Shown here: piece by piece, positions 21,933 to 33,310 of the stretch
How the letters are laid out: every line of letters starts with the position of its first letter
How positions within the stretch are numbered: the first letter of the stretch is position 1
From: Lineus longissimus
Taxonomy: Eukaryota; Nemertea; Pilidiophora; Heteronemertea; Lineidae
Direction of reading: 5' to 3'
Assembly (NCBI RefSeq): GCF_910592395.1
Contig: NC_088322.1
Location: 990,001-1,054,000 of the forward strand
Length of the DNA: 64,000 nucleotides
Notes under the pieces: model-generated
Told to the model about the DNA's origin: nothing
The model's database searches: none
Seen by the model: the letters and a program-made list of their open reading frames with translations, nothing else
Program-made: the position numbers and the translations under genes

Positions 21933-24900
21933 TTGCAACTCATGCCCATGGGTGACATCGTCGTTACACAACTTCCGACGGCGCTTCATCAAGCTCTATT
22001 CTTAAACCGACTTTGGCCAAGCTTATGCAACAACATGTCTCAGAAAAAACTCACGTCCCAACTTAAGAAGATGCGCTCAAGCCAGGCAGGAGTTCTTACA
22101 CGTTACCTCAATCGAACGACAGAAGCCATGTCTCAAGAGCGGTCGAGGCGCTACGTTAGCGAGTACGGCGAGAGTATCGAGACCGCCTTGGAGTCACTAA
22201 CCCAAACAAACATTTTGTTCGCCTGTCAACTTAACGATCCTGATGACATTAAGGAGGCCGAGGGATGGTGTTTGGCGCGGAAGGAGATTGCTGATCTATG
22301 TTTGGCTGAAGTCAAGAAATACTCTATGAGTAAACATATTCCGTCCGTTACTAAGGAATCACAAGAGTCAAGTTCTACATCACAAGAGACGAGTTCTACA
22401 TCACAAGAGACAAGTTCCACGTCACACGAGTCAAGTTCTACGTCACACACTTCGACTCGCACAATTTCTTCTCATCGTAGCCACCATCGTCATCATCGCT
22501 CTGCTCATCCAAAGGATCTCCTGATTGATGATAGTCATCGTAGCCGCCATCGTCATCATCGCTACGCTCATCCTAAGGATCTCCCGATTGGTGATATTCA
22601 TGCTCGCGTGGGGGAATGGATGGATGAACATTTGAATATCCCGCAAACTAGTGGTCCTGATTGTAACCCGGAGGAGATCGGAGACCTTTGCACAGGTCAA
22701 GGCAAAACTGGTTCTAACCTTAACGCAGCACCCTTCAATGCGCCGTCTGCAATAACATCTATTGATGGTTGGATTGATGTACTAGTGATAGGTCAGGAAA
22801 CGTCCTTTTCTGCAACGCCACCTGGTGTACAGTTAAACACAGACAGTTTACTAGCTTCCATTATTCTACTGAACAGTGAAAGGGACTTGCCACCTGTCAA
22901 ACTCCCGAAATTTGATGGATCTCCGATCAATTGGCCAAAGTTCATTGAGTTATTTTACCATCAAGTCCATGTCAAACCAGGACTTTCTGATAACAGGCGC
23001 ATGGACTTACTTCAGTCCCACTTGGAAGGTGATGCGAAACGTTTTGTAGCTGGGATAGGGTACAGTGGAAGGTTCTACGCAGAAACTCTGAAGGAACTTA
23101 AGCGTCAGTTCGGTCATCGAAATAAAATCGCCAAGGCCTTCTTAGACAAAGTTACTATGGGGCCCACCATTGCACCTCATAACGCCGTTGCATTGAGAGA
23201 GTTCTACGTTACTGTTAGAGACTGCATTAGTACATTAACTCAGCTAAGCTACCTGTCAGATCTCACTGGGACAGACATCCTCATGCGCGCTGCACGCCGC
23301 TTACCAAAGGAGCGTGCTAACCAATGGAACCGATATGTTGCCAAGATCTGTAAAACTGGAGAACCAAGTCTGTACGATCTCCGAAGATGGCTCGATGAGT
23401 GTGTCTCTGCTGATTTCAACCCCTATGCTATCCACGTCCAGACTGGATTGAAGGACAGTACCGATACACCTAGTAGCAAGCCCAAGGCGATGATGAAAAC
23501 CACATTGACTGAACATTCACAACATAAGCCTGTTAAAAATACTCCAAAGTCAAACTTTCCAAAGGACACGACTCAGTCCGCATCGCAAGGCTCACAGTCA
23601 CACTTGAAAGACACTAGGTCGGGACACCAGAATAGAAAATGTCCTTTATGTGCTGATAGTCACTTCCTGTTCAGGTGCCATGTCTTCCTAAATCTGCCAG
23701 TAGACGACCGCCGTCGCGTTGTCCGTGAAAACGAACTTTGCTTCAACTGCCTAAAGCCGTCTCATAAATCTGATTCCTGCCTTTCGCCGGTCCGCTGCAA
23801 GCAACCAGGATGCAACAGTAGCCATCACACACTGCTTCATTTCTCGAGAAACAAGACTGAACCTGCTAGGGTTAATGCTACAACCTCCGAGGGACAATCT
23901 AGTCTACAGAGTCAACAGAATGATGGAGCAAGTGCTGCTAGAGAAAATGCCAATCCTGTAAGACATCCTGAACAGCCCAACAGAGGAGGTCGACCACAGG
24001 TTAAGTCGATGCATACTACATGTATCATGGAGGTCACATCACAACCCCAGGATCTGGATAAGCATGATGGCCAAGCCTACTTCCAGCTGATTCCTGTCTA
24101 CGCTATTGGGAGCAATGGGATGTCCATCCGTACTGTGGCATTACTCGATTCCGCTAGCGAGATAACTGTTGTCAAGGACACTCTAGCAAAGCAGTTAGGC
24201 CTCAAAGGAGTCCAGAAGTCACTTACCATACAAACTTTAAGTTCTGAATCAACTCAAAACTCTAGTCACGTCTCGTTTAGGATCAGATCCGTAGGTGGAG
24301 CAGAGGACAAGTCTTTGTACATCAAGTCAGCATGGACAGTAGACTCACATCTGATTCATTGTCCATCTCAGCACATCAAGTCAGAGTGGAAACACATGTC
24401 TGATTTAGCCCTGTCAAACATAGAGTCCTCTCAAGTTGGAATACTGATAGGAGTTAATGTCCCGGAAGCCCATCTTCATTTGGAAGTGAGGAGAGGAGCA
24501 GATAACCAGCCATATGCAGTGAGGAGCGCCTTGGGATGGTCTATACTTGGGGCTTCAGCCGGCAAAAGGGACGACAAGTTAAGGGAGATGGTGAACCTGA
24601 CACAGGCAAAGAACGTTGAATTGCATGATCTCATCCAGAAGTTTTGGGATACGGAGTCGTTTGGCGTAAAATATTCAAACAACACCCCATTGTCGTTAGA
24701 GGATCGACGGGCTCAGCACATCTTAGACAACTCTACTCATTTGGTTGATGGTCATTACGTTGTAGGGATGCTCTGGAAAGATGAAAATCAGACGTTGCCG
24801 AACAATTACGCTGTTGCACTGCGACGTTATTATACCCTGATGAAGAAGTTCAGTCAAGATCTAAACTTCAAGCAGCTTTACCAGGAAACTCTAAATGGCT

Positions 24901-27900
24901 ACATTGCCCTGGGCCAAGCTAAGAAATCTCCCGCACCAGATCAATCATCACCTCGTCTTTGGTACATTCCGCATCACGGCGTCACTAACATCAACAAGCC
25001 AGGAAAAGTGAGAGTAGTGTTTGATGCCGCAGCTAAATTCCACGACTCCTCCCTCAATAAGTTATTGATGACCGGTCCAGATCTGCTCAACAACTTACTT
25101 GGTGTCATACAACGCTTCAGACTATACGCTATAGCCCTGGTTGCAGATATCAAAGGATTTTTTCACCAGGTTAAGGTGCCAGATGTCGACTCAGAAGCCT
25201 TATGTTTTCTGTGGAGGGAGGACCTACAGAAACCAGGACCCCCCCCCCCCCGATACATATCAGATGACCGTCCATATTTTCGGGGCAGCCGATTCGCCGA
25301 CATGCTCGAACTATGCTCTACAACGTACAGCTAGAGACAACGATAAGCAATTCAGCAAACAGGCAGAAGAAACCGTATTGAGAGATTTTTACATGGATGA
25401 TCTATCTACATCTGTCGAGGACACTGCTACTGGTATGAATCTTTGCCGGGAGCTGACTGAGATGCTGAGATTGGGAGGCTTTAGTCTTTGCCAATGGATG
25501 TCAAACAGCAAAGAGGTCATGAAGAGTATCCAGGCTACTGAGAGAGCTGTTCAAGATATCGACATCGAATGGGACACAATAGCCGTGCAGCGCACATTGG
25601 AGCTTCGATGGAACATTACGGAAGACTGCTTTGTCTACACTGTCAAGTCAGAGGAAGTTGCATCAACCAAGATAGGAGTGATCAGCATGGTTAGTTCCAT
25701 CTTTGACCCATGCGGATTTTTGGCCCCGTTTATCATTCGAGCCAAATGTCTGGTCCAGGAAATTTGGAAAGCTTGCCTGGACTGGGATGACGCGCTGCCG
25801 TCATCCTTGCAGAATCAATGGATCGCATGGATGTCAGAACTGGAGTCATTACATGTCTTTGGATTGCCGAGACACCATCCAGGATTTACCTCCAAGGCTC
25901 ATGATCTGTCATTTCATCTCTTCTCTGACGCTTCCGAACATGCCTTTGGTGCCATTGCCTACATCAGATACATCGCTGAAGGAGGCAACATCGTCTGTTC
26001 CTTCTTAGCAGCCAAGACCCACGTTGCGCCTTTGAAGCCAGCCTTGTCCATTCCGCGATTGGAGCTGCAGGGAGCAGTTCCAGCCACTAGACTTGCTGAG
26101 ACACTTGAAAGGAAAATCGAGCCACTTAAATCAACAAACATTACTGGACAGATTCTACTACCGTACTCCAATACATCGCGAATGAAGCTCGAAGGTTCAA
26201 GCCATTTGTAGCCAATCGCATTGCTGAGATAAGAGACCTGACGCAGATAGATCAATGGCATTACGTCCCTACGTCAAGTAATCCAGCTGATCATTGCACA
26301 CGAGGGCTTCCTGCTTCCTGCTTCCTGCTTATCTGCCAGTCATGTATGGTTTTGTGGTCCTGGGTTCCTGTTGAAGAGCCCAGAGAGCTGGCCCAAGAAA
26401 GAAGAGGTGTTGAATCATGCTGCTAGTAATCCTACCAGAATAGATCCAGAGGTCAAAAGCAAACCAGTCATACTTCAGACGATGGCTTACGACACTGCCA
26501 GGGGGGAAGCGCTCTTCAGGAATGTTAGGCTCAGCGATTTGGTCGACCATACTCATTTCTCATCATGGTCAAGATTGCAAAAATGCACGGCATGGATCCT
26601 GAGAGCATTGAGAAATTTCGCATCCCTGATAAGAGACATTAAGCCGATCAAGACAGCAGTGCTACTCGTTGAAGAACTGGAGGAAGCTGAGTTTTGTTAG
26701 GTCCAGGAAGTTTAAAAAGAGAAGTTCGGCAAGGAAATTGAATCTCTGAAGATAAATGCACCCGTCGAGAACAAGAGTCGTTTGTCACAACTCTCTCCCT
26801 TCTTTGATGGCAGACATCTACGAGTTGGAGGACGCCTGAGAAAAACCAACATCCCGTCTGAAGCAAAGCATCAGCTCGTTTTACCAACAGATCATGCAGT
26901 TGCGAGACTCTTATTCATTGCCGTACACAAGAGATTGCTACACTGCGGATGTGAACATCTGATTGCTGAATTACGTCAGAAGTTTTGGCCAGTCAACGCA
27001 CGAGTCTTAGCAAGAAGAGTGATTTCTGAATGCCTGCTGTGTAGGATCCGTCGTGCCAAACCTGCAGTTCCCCGCATGGCTGATTTACCATCAAGTCGAT
27101 TGTCAGTCGCTGCTGGAGCATTCTACCATTCCGGCGTTGACTACTTTGGCCCGATGCAGGTACGAGTCAGAAGAACCACTTTAAAACGATGGGGCTGTCT
27201 TTTCACGTGCCTAGGAACGAGAGCTGTTCATATAGAATTGGCGGAGTCATTGGAGACAGACGATTTCTTACTCTGCTTGAGGAACTTCATCGGTCGCAGA
27301 GGCCAGCCCAAGACTCTCCACAGCGATAACGGTACGAACTTCAAAGGCGCTAATGCAGAGTTGAAACAGTGTCTTCAACGATTGGACCAATCCAAGATCC
27401 TCAGCCATCTTACTCCTCAAGGGATACAATGGTATTTCAACCCGCCAGCAGCTCCTCACTTTGGGGGAGCGTGGGAGAGATTGGTACGCTCCGTCAAGAG
27501 AGCCTTGAAAGCCACGCTGTCTAAACAAACTGTCACAGAATCTGTACTTAGGACAGCACTCATTGAAGTCGAAGCCACGTTGAATAGTCGGCCATTAACA
27601 CATAATGGCACCGATCCAAGTGACTTTACTGCTCTCACACCAAACCACTTTCTCTTGGGCAGAGCAAGCAATGTTATTCCTGTAGATGAATTCTCCGATC
27701 GTGAAATCAACAGCCGTAGACGTTGGAGACAGTCTCAAGTAGTCGCCAATCATGTCTGCCAGCGATGGTTAAAGGAATACTTACCGTCTTTAACCCTACG
27801 CCATCAGTGGACCCGGGAGCAGAGATCTGTAGCTGTCGGTGACTTGGTACTGCTAGTGGAGGATGGATTACCGAGAGGAAGCTGGGAATTAGCCCGAGTC

Positions 27901-28023
27901 GAAGATGTCTACCCAGGAGATGACGGAAGAATTCGTACTGTCAAAGTCAAGACCCGAAACTCTTCATACGTGCGCCCAGCAGCTAAGATTTGCGTTCTCG
28001 AGGAAAGTGCTGTCACTGAGTGA
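21933..28023 (+). pseudogene. BEL/Pao gag-protease-RT-RNaseH-integrase polyprotein, broken
   Basis: The first frame (21933-25334) has a coiled N-terminus, Ser/Thr and His/Arg-rich tandem repeats (22350-22600), a gag core (LPPVKLPKFDGSPINWPKF), two cysteine knuckles (CPLCADSHFLFRC, CFNCLKPSHKSDSC), a protease with DSAS active site, and the start of reverse transcriptase (KPGKVRVVFDAAAK, ADIKGFFHQVKV). A 14-base C-run at about 25238-25251 shifts the frame. RT resumes with FYMDDLSTS, and RNase H follows with SDASEHAFGA. Another break lies near 26150-26200, and stops lie near 26700. The integrase frame (26782-28023) is open with DDE residues in SGVDYFGPM, LHSDNGTNF and GGAWERLV. Some breaks at simple runs could be sequencing errors. 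Confidence 0.85.
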
Positions 28024-28539
28024 TGTGCTGGTAACCTCTCACTCATATCTAGTACCTTTATGACGATAAAACTTCAAGGAGTTGTGTGTTGGGACAGTTT
28101 CGGAATGTCGGTCCTTGCTCAGCGTTATTTATTGCCTCCTTTCCTGGCCTATATCGAATGCTTTACATGGTAAATTGTTATCATGACCTTTTTTCTAGTT
28201 CTCAAGTCTCTTCTTGTGAGATTTGAAACTGGCGTTCTTTATGGCTTGGCAGGGTTGGCTCGGCACACAGTCACTGTGTCTCGTAATGTTGAGAGTGGAT
28301 GGGCTTTTCTGAGGTTGTGCCATATTTGGGACATATGTTAAGTGTTGAATTCACGGACTTTCTAGGATTTATGTTAATACGTTGGACTAACTACATTTCT
28401 TGCCAGTAAGCTTGAACGTCTCTGACGAACTCTCTAGTACATTCAGTACGGTACATCGCTGTTGAGACATTGGAAAACCATGCGCGTGATTGGACTCTAC
28501 GGAAGCACAGACTCTAAGCTTCGCAGTAAAATATTTGCG

Positions 28540-28690
28540 CCTTGGTACCACCATAACACATTGGTACAGCCTTGCTCAACCAATAGTGATAATGAAACGG
28601 TCAACACATTTGGTACAGCCTTACTTAATCAAATGTGATTATGATACGTTTGCGCAATTGGTACAGCTTTGCCTAATCAATTTCGTTTGT
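28540..28690 (+). repeat. Three degenerate repeats before the 3' LTR of BEL copy 2
   Basis: attggtacagccttgctcaa-like units of about 55 bp occur three times in the untranslated region between the integrase stop and the 3' LTR. Confidence 0.6.
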
Positions 28691-28790
28691 GGTCTTCGTC
28701 TTCATGGATGCATCGTCTTTCAGATTCTAGAGCAAATGGGCATTACATTATACATTACGTATAGGCATGACTCTGTCAGGGCGGTGGCTA

Positions 28791-29170
28791 TGTTGTCCAG
28801 CTTTCTAAACCTCTCTATTTCTAAACCTCTCTTTTTTTTCTATTCGGTGCTGCCATCTGGCAGTTGCAATTTGGCCACCATTTTAAAACCACAATATTTT
28901 CTGCTCTCACCATTTTTCAATATAAAACCCCCAACTTCTACACTAAAATTTTCTACAAATGTTCCAATCATAACAATTACAATTACCTAAATTCAGTACA
29001 TCAGTCAAAAGGTCTTTTAGTTGGGTAAGTCCCTTTTTGGCCCCAATTCTCTGGCCAGCCTAACACTGCCACATTGTCACTGGTCATGCCTTACACCTTT
29101 CCATTATAATTAAATAATATTCTTCAAACCATTTCCTTACTTCAATTTCTGGATGTGCCGATGCCGCACA
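28791..29170 (+). repeat. 3' LTR of BEL copy 2
   Basis: 380 bp, matches 21104-21482, and is followed by CTAAT (29171-29175). Confidence 0.95.
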
Positions 29171-29440
29171 CTAATAGTAACAACGGGTATGCCAAACTCC
29201 TTTACTACTTCAATTCCTTCCACTTTCTTTATGCCATCAATATCCTCAGTCTCAAAAGCAAGCTACTGATCTACACCTTTAGGTATCAGTGGTGGAAGAG
29301 GAGGTTGTACTTGTACCCCTAACTTACTCATATATTTCTTTCTCTTAGTCTTCCTGTGGGCTGCCATATTGCTGTATGAAACGTATTTATCACAAGTAGG
29401 ACAGTGAACCTGTTGGTTCTATCACTCATATTATCAGTAA
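29171..29440 (-). pseudogene. N-terminal zinc-finger part of the Polinton-type polymerase gene
   Basis: On the minus strand, VHCPTCDKYVSYSNMAAHRK followed by a basic stretch reads as a C2H2-like finger at the start of the gene, as is usual for metazoan Polinton polymerases. The reading starts inside the right TIR. A 1-bp loss relative to the left TIR copy and a TAG after LIPKGVDQ break the frame. Coding-like text (FETEDIDGIKKVEGIEVVKE) runs up to the BEL target site and resumes on its far side near 21090. Confidence 0.55.
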
Positions 29441-29567
29441 TTATTTAGATTAAAAAGATTTATTAAATTTCACTCATTCCAGTTATATTACTTCTTACAG
29501 ACTGTATTTCCTTATCATCATCACACAAAGGCTGTACAGACTGTAAAGGTTGTAGTAATAGGATAAT
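29375..29567. repeat. Right TIR of the Polinton-type element, inner part
   Basis: Reverse complement of about 9003-9190. Its outer continuation lies beyond the Harbinger at 32850-32983. Confidence 0.7.
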
Positions 29568-30242
29568 AGAGAGTATTCGCACCCGCACGGTTAGCCAAAC
29601 GACTACATTTAGGTCATCAAATATTGCGGTCTTATGACGTTTACACATACGGTTTGGAGAGATTATTATCCGTAGCTAGTTACAATACGTGAGTGAAAAA
29701 CGGTTTGACAAAACAGCATGATTATCCAAAAAAAATCTTCCCACAATGATAGTTTTTCTTTTAAAATCATAAATGAACAAATATCTTTGCAATTTTTGTG
29801 AAACATTTCGTTTCTGGCATTTGTATCCATGTTTATTTCACTTTTAAATATCTTGTTTATAGCCGTCCATAAGTGCCTTTTTCATTGATGTCCAAGGCAG
29901 TCAAAAGAGGCATTTCGCAATTTAACTGATTACAAAATCAGCACTGTTAAGTCATCGACTTCTGTGCGGTCGTTACGTGTACACAGGCCCTTATAAGAGG
30001 CCTTTTGGCTAGCCGTCTGCATTTCACGCATAACAAGCTGGATATCCGCAAGGTGAATGGCGTTTAGCATGTTTGGTAAAATACACTACGGGTAGCTTGA
30101 TTTTCTCTGGTGGTAGAGTCTCAGTGCCAGAAGTAGCTATTTGTTATTAATCCTTTGTTTCGGAAATAATTTCGTATTCTTTAAATGGAATTTTATGATT
30201 TTAAAAAAGGCCTGCATAAAACTTTCATGATTCTCTTTTAGC

Positions 30243-31389
30243 ATGGCGACCGAAGGTGCAAGTACCAGCAAGTCAACAAACAAAAAAAACGCGCCTACTC
30301 GATTTTTCCCAGCACTTGACATTCTTCTTCTCAGAGAACTGGTTGCGGTACAACCAACAACTAAGCCAGCGTGGGATGAAGTCCACCAACATGTGAACAC
30401 AGCTTTGACGGAGGTGAAGCGCGACAGCTTTGTCACTCTCCGGGCATGCAAGGATAGGGTGAAAACTCTCCAAGAGGCTCATACGAAGGACGAGTTGAAA
30501 TCTCTTAGAGCGTAAGTATATCTTAAACACTGAATCATTGCAGTGTAACACAAATGTGGCTAAGAGCGGCCCCATAGACTCTGTGTCATTAGGCCCTTGG
30601 TGATTTTAAGTTACCAGGGAGATATCATTTTCTTGATGGAAAAATTGGTCCAAGTATATACATGTACTATGTGTTTTTCCATTGCTTTAGCACCAATTAA
30701 AACACTATTTTATAATTTATACTCCCAGTTTCTTTCTCGGCTGAAAATGCGTCACGCTGACCTTTGATCAGGACCTGCAATGTTACTCATCAACTTTTGT
30801 GTCACTTTTTAGGTCTGGGACAGATGAGGAATACGAGGAGCGAGCCCAGCTGCTTACTGAGTTGGCCAGCCTTAGCGAGGAAAGGGCGGCCAAAAAGCAG
30901 GAAGAAAAACCCGATCTCAAGGAAGCCCAGGGACGACAAATACGCCAGGCTGCTATGGAGACGCTGAAAGTAAGAGACGATCCGGAAGAACACGCGGATG
31001 GTTTTGATCGTGAGTTGGACGGAGCTGATGAAAATCTCGAACATCATGGAAAGAAAGGTAAGAATAACTTTTTCTTCTTCACGAAAGTATGAAACTCGCT
31101 TTAATGGCAGCTACTGATTGACAATACGTACATTGTATTACATGTAACATAACCCGACTCTGCATTAAACGGCGGGTACACTATTCTTTTTGCAGCTGCG
31201 AATTGCACCACCAAGCCGGCAACGAAGAAGCGTCGAACTGATTCTGCAGAGTACGTGACGTATCTAAAAGATAAACTTTCCTTTGAAAAAGAGCGTTTCG
31301 AAGTAGAAAAGAAGGAAAGAGAGGCGAGGATCCAGAGGGATCAGCAAATGATGGAAATGATGATGGCGTTGGCCAAAAACAAAAATTAG
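30243..31389 (+). CDS. Harbinger Myb/SANT-like DNA-binding partner, 3 exons
   Basis: Exons 30243-30511, 30813-31057 and 31196-31389 join in phase (donors gc|gtaagt and aaag|gtaaga; acceptors cactttttag and tctttttgcag) to give 235 residues. Exon 1 starts MATEGASTSKSTNKKN and contains the Myb/SANT-like helix set with W at AWDEVHQHVN and RACKDRVKTLQE. Exon 2 is acidic. Exon 3 has a KKRR basic patch and a C-terminal coiled coil (KLSFEKERFEVEKKEREARI). In this superfamily such a protein binds the TIRs and carries the transposase to the nucleus. It converges on the transposase with about 118 bp between stops. Confidence 0.8.
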
Positions 31390-31507
31390 ATGCTGCTCGC
31401 AACGATGTAAGATTTGACAAATAAATAATTACTCGCAGAATAAATTTGGACTTTTCGTCTGTAATTTGCACAATTCAAATATTTTCTCTACATTTACAAC
31501 GCAAAGT

Positions 31508-32560
31508 TCAGGCTAAATAGTTCTCTAAAGTTGGAGGGTCCAGTTGAAAGTACTGACTCGTCTGATTGCCATAGACACATGTACGACAGTTGACCAGAAT
31601 AGCACCTACCAAGTAATACTTGGCTACTGGAGACAACAGTACTTTTAAATTTTTCCTAAAGTCCAAAAACGCGTAGTTTCGCACCAAATTTCCGAACTCC
31701 CATTCCACGCATTGACGGACAGAGGACATTCTCCTGTTGAATTCTTCTTCTGCGGCACACAGGTTTGCTCCTCTGAATGGACTCGACAGATACCTTCGAA
31801 TGGGATAAGCCGGATCGCCGTATATTGCAAATGGCAGGCCATTCCTATCAGTGAGATCTCTAGCCTCCATTTGCTCCATCAGTCCACTCATACGAAGCAA
31901 AGCGCAATCATGTCGTCGCCCTTCCAGTGGACCATACAGATGCGTAATCAACCCGTTTGGTATGACCACTGACTGAAATTTAATCGCATGTATACGCTTA
32001 TGCCCATTATAACACACGCGTTGATGGCGTGTTGGCCTGCATATAGGACGAACCGTGCCATCTACGAAACCTATGCAGTTCAGCAGCGGGGCACCCTTCG
32101 CGTGTATCTGGTCTGCATAGATTTGAAGTTGTGCGGGACCCAGCCATGGGTTGTCGAGAGTCCTCAAACGATGAGCATGAGTGTTGTACAGAAGGCTTAT
32201 AGTCTCATTAATCACCATTGACATGGTAGATGCAGGTCGTCCAAAAAACCTTTCCAAATCGCTCAGTCTGTTCGGATACGAAAATCGCCTTAAAACCATA
32301 CACAATGCATCGAGTCCGCTGCACGTGCACCTGTTTGTTACAGTAATCACATCAGGAAGTCCCAACAAGCGATACAGACGATACAGTTCTTCCTTCCTAA
32401 ACCGAAAGTTGAACCATGACTGGTCATCAGTAAGCTCATCCAAATTAAACCTCGGCCATTGAGGGTCGTATGTAATCGCGCGTTCCTGTGGTCTATCGTG
32501 AAAAAAAATGTATAGAAGATCTTCATCCTCTTCCTCGACTGCCATTTGTAAAAGGTCCAT
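31508..32560 (-). CDS. PIF/Harbinger DDE transposase (intact, 350 aa)
   Basis: A single-exon open frame of normal family length begins MDLLQMAVEEEDEDLLYIFF. A helix-turn-helix-like part (LDALCMVLRRFSYPNRLSDL) precedes the DDE_Tnp_4-type catalytic core. D167 lies in CIGFVDGTVRPICRP, D249 in FAIYGDPAYPIRRY, and E286 in RQCVEWEFGNLVRN. It catalyses cut-and-paste movement together with the Myb-like partner. The second copy at 49772-59225 is close in sequence but split, which supports recent activity of the family. Confidence 0.93.
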   Translation of the reverse strand: MDLLQMAVEEEDEDLLYIFFHDRPQERAITYDPQWPRFNLDELTDDQSWFNFRFRKEELYRLYRLLGLPDVITVTNRCTCSGLDALCMVLRRFSYPNRLSDLERFFGRPASTMSMVINETISLLYNTHAHRLRTLDNPWLGPAQLQIYADQIHAKGAPLLNCIGFVDGTVRPICRPTRHQRVCYNGHKRIHAIKFQSVVIPNGLITHLYGPLEGRRHDCALLRMSGLMEQMEARDLTDRNGLPFAIYGDPAYPIRRYLSSPFRGANLCAAEEEFNRRMSSVRQCVEWEFGNLVRNYAFLDFRKNLKVLLSPVAKYYLVGAILVNCRTCVYGNQTSQYFQLDPPTLENYLA

Positions 32561-32849
32561 GTTGAAAGTCTAGTGAGCGTCGACTGTTCACTTTACCACT
32601 TGTAGGTCTCCTCGGACATGACCCGTTCAAAGTTCAGAAAATAATTACCTAACCTGTCGAATGCCATTGACAAATTGAAGGTACCTGCCTTCTACAAGGG
32701 AAACTTACATAAACCTTGTCTATTAACTATCCGCAAAGGCTAACCGAATCTATCGGCGAAATCACGATCAATTAAACGTTGACCGTTTCACGGTTACGGA
32801 TGACTAAATGTAGTCGTTAGGCCTAAATGTACTGGTGCGAATACTCTCT

Positions 32850-32983
32850 AATGGGTGCTAGATTCCTCGGTTTTGTATTGGGGTTAAGGCAACTTTAATG
32901 GTAAAAAACACAATTGATTTTGGCCCTATTTCCTACACAGGATCGTAGATATTCGTAGATCGCATTATCCTATTACGCCAATT
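32850..32983. repeat. Right TIR of the Polinton-type element, outer part
   Basis: The reverse complement matches 9002-8896, including ggccaaaatcaatt, ccttaaccccaatacaaaac and taataggataatgc. It is separated from the inner part by Harbinger copy 1. This arm has a small insertion (gtgttttttaccatt-like) absent from the left arm. Confidence 0.7.
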
Positions 32984-33185
32984 GTTCTTCTCGTGATGAG
33001 AATTGTATTTTGGGTGTTTCTGCAATGTAGATACACATGCACAATCACATGTATATATAAGCCCACGATTACTACTCTGTTTGTAAACTACTTGTTACAA
33101 ATAAAATCTAATAACTAATTATGAAACAAAACTAAATTTTTTGGTGTGAATTTCTTCCTCCGAAATTTGTTTGATTAAAACTTAC
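32984..33185 (-). other. Residual original intron of the three-finger gene (5' part)
   Basis: Sequence between the donor of the first-half exon and the outer edge of the Polinton-type element. No coding sequence is seen. Confidence 0.5.
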
Positions 33186-33310
33186 CAAACATCCAATTCC
33201 TGCACATGTTTGCAGGCCAGAACCGAAAGATGGTGTTAGGGAACAGTTCAAATTATTGGTGGAATTGCAGCTCCAGCAGGTGATGTTGGTGATGAGCACA
33301 CATGATGACT
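33186..33310 (-). CDS. Ly6/three-finger protein gene, first half of the domain
   Basis: On the minus strand an acceptor (gttgtatattgcag) ends at 33311. A 125-bp exon follows in phase 1, ending at a perfect donor (tttg|gtaagt, 33186/33185) in phase 0. It encodes SSCVLITNITCWSCNSTNNL and then NCSLTP...GLQTCAGIGCL, the N-terminal half of a Ly6/uPAR domain with its ITCWxCxS start and TCxGxGC centre. The exon at 8406-8621 supplies the missing second half in matching phase. A signal-peptide exon (expected phase 1 donor) should lie at higher coordinates; I did not find it. Confidence 0.75.

Larger units (their letters stand above)
21104..29170 (+). mobile_element. BEL/Pao LTR retrotransposon (copy 2) inserted in the Polinton polymerase
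   Basis: Near-identical LTRs (21104-21482 and 28791-29170) start tgttgtccagc, end ccgcaca, and are flanked by the 5-bp direct repeat CTAAT (21099-21103 and 29171-29175). By eye the LTRs differ by about three substitutions and one T-run length change in about 380 bp, so the insertion is recent. The interior encodes one gag-pol polyprotein on the plus strand, opposite to the host polymerase. A copy of the element's two ends would recombine to a solo LTR; that has not happened here. Confidence 0.95.
29568..32849. mobile_element. PIF/Harbinger transposon copy 1, apparently intact
   Basis: Terminal inverted repeats begin agagagtattcgcacc at 29568 and end ggtgcgaatactctct at 32849, flanked by the direct repeat AAT (29565-29567, 32850-32852). 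Two convergent genes fill it: a Myb/SANT-like partner on the plus strand (30243-31389) and a DDE transposase on the minus strand (31508-32560). Both are open throughout, so the copy may be autonomous. It sits in the right TIR of the Polinton-type element. The known family target site is usually TWA; AAT here is what the sequence shows. Confidence 0.92.
8896..32983 (-). mobile_element. Decayed Polinton/Maverick-type element with nested insertions
   Basis: Long terminal inverted repeats flank remains of a protein-primed DNA polymerase B and small ORFs. The left TIR is about 8896-9190. The right TIR is 29375-29567 plus 32850-32983, itself split by a Harbinger. Matching anchors include aattggtaataggataatgc at 8896 and its relative ending at 32983, and cattattactacaaccttta-like sequence on both sides. 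Subtracting the BEL (about 8.1 kb) and Harbinger (about 3.3 kb) leaves about 12.7 kb. Polymerase genes run on the minus strand, and two small-ORF clusters run on the plus strand. No retroviral-type integrase, ATPase or cysteine protease was recognised. A 6-bp target duplication could not be fixed, because the outermost bases differ by small indels. Confidence 0.7.

Noticed and set aside
22226-22700. Minus-strand repeat ORFs
   Set aside because: Antisense to the Ser/Thr and His/Arg repeats of BEL gag.
18399-29440. A functional DNA polymerase gene
   Set aside because: Motifs are recognisable, but multiple frameshifts, stops and an 8-kb insertion make it a relic.
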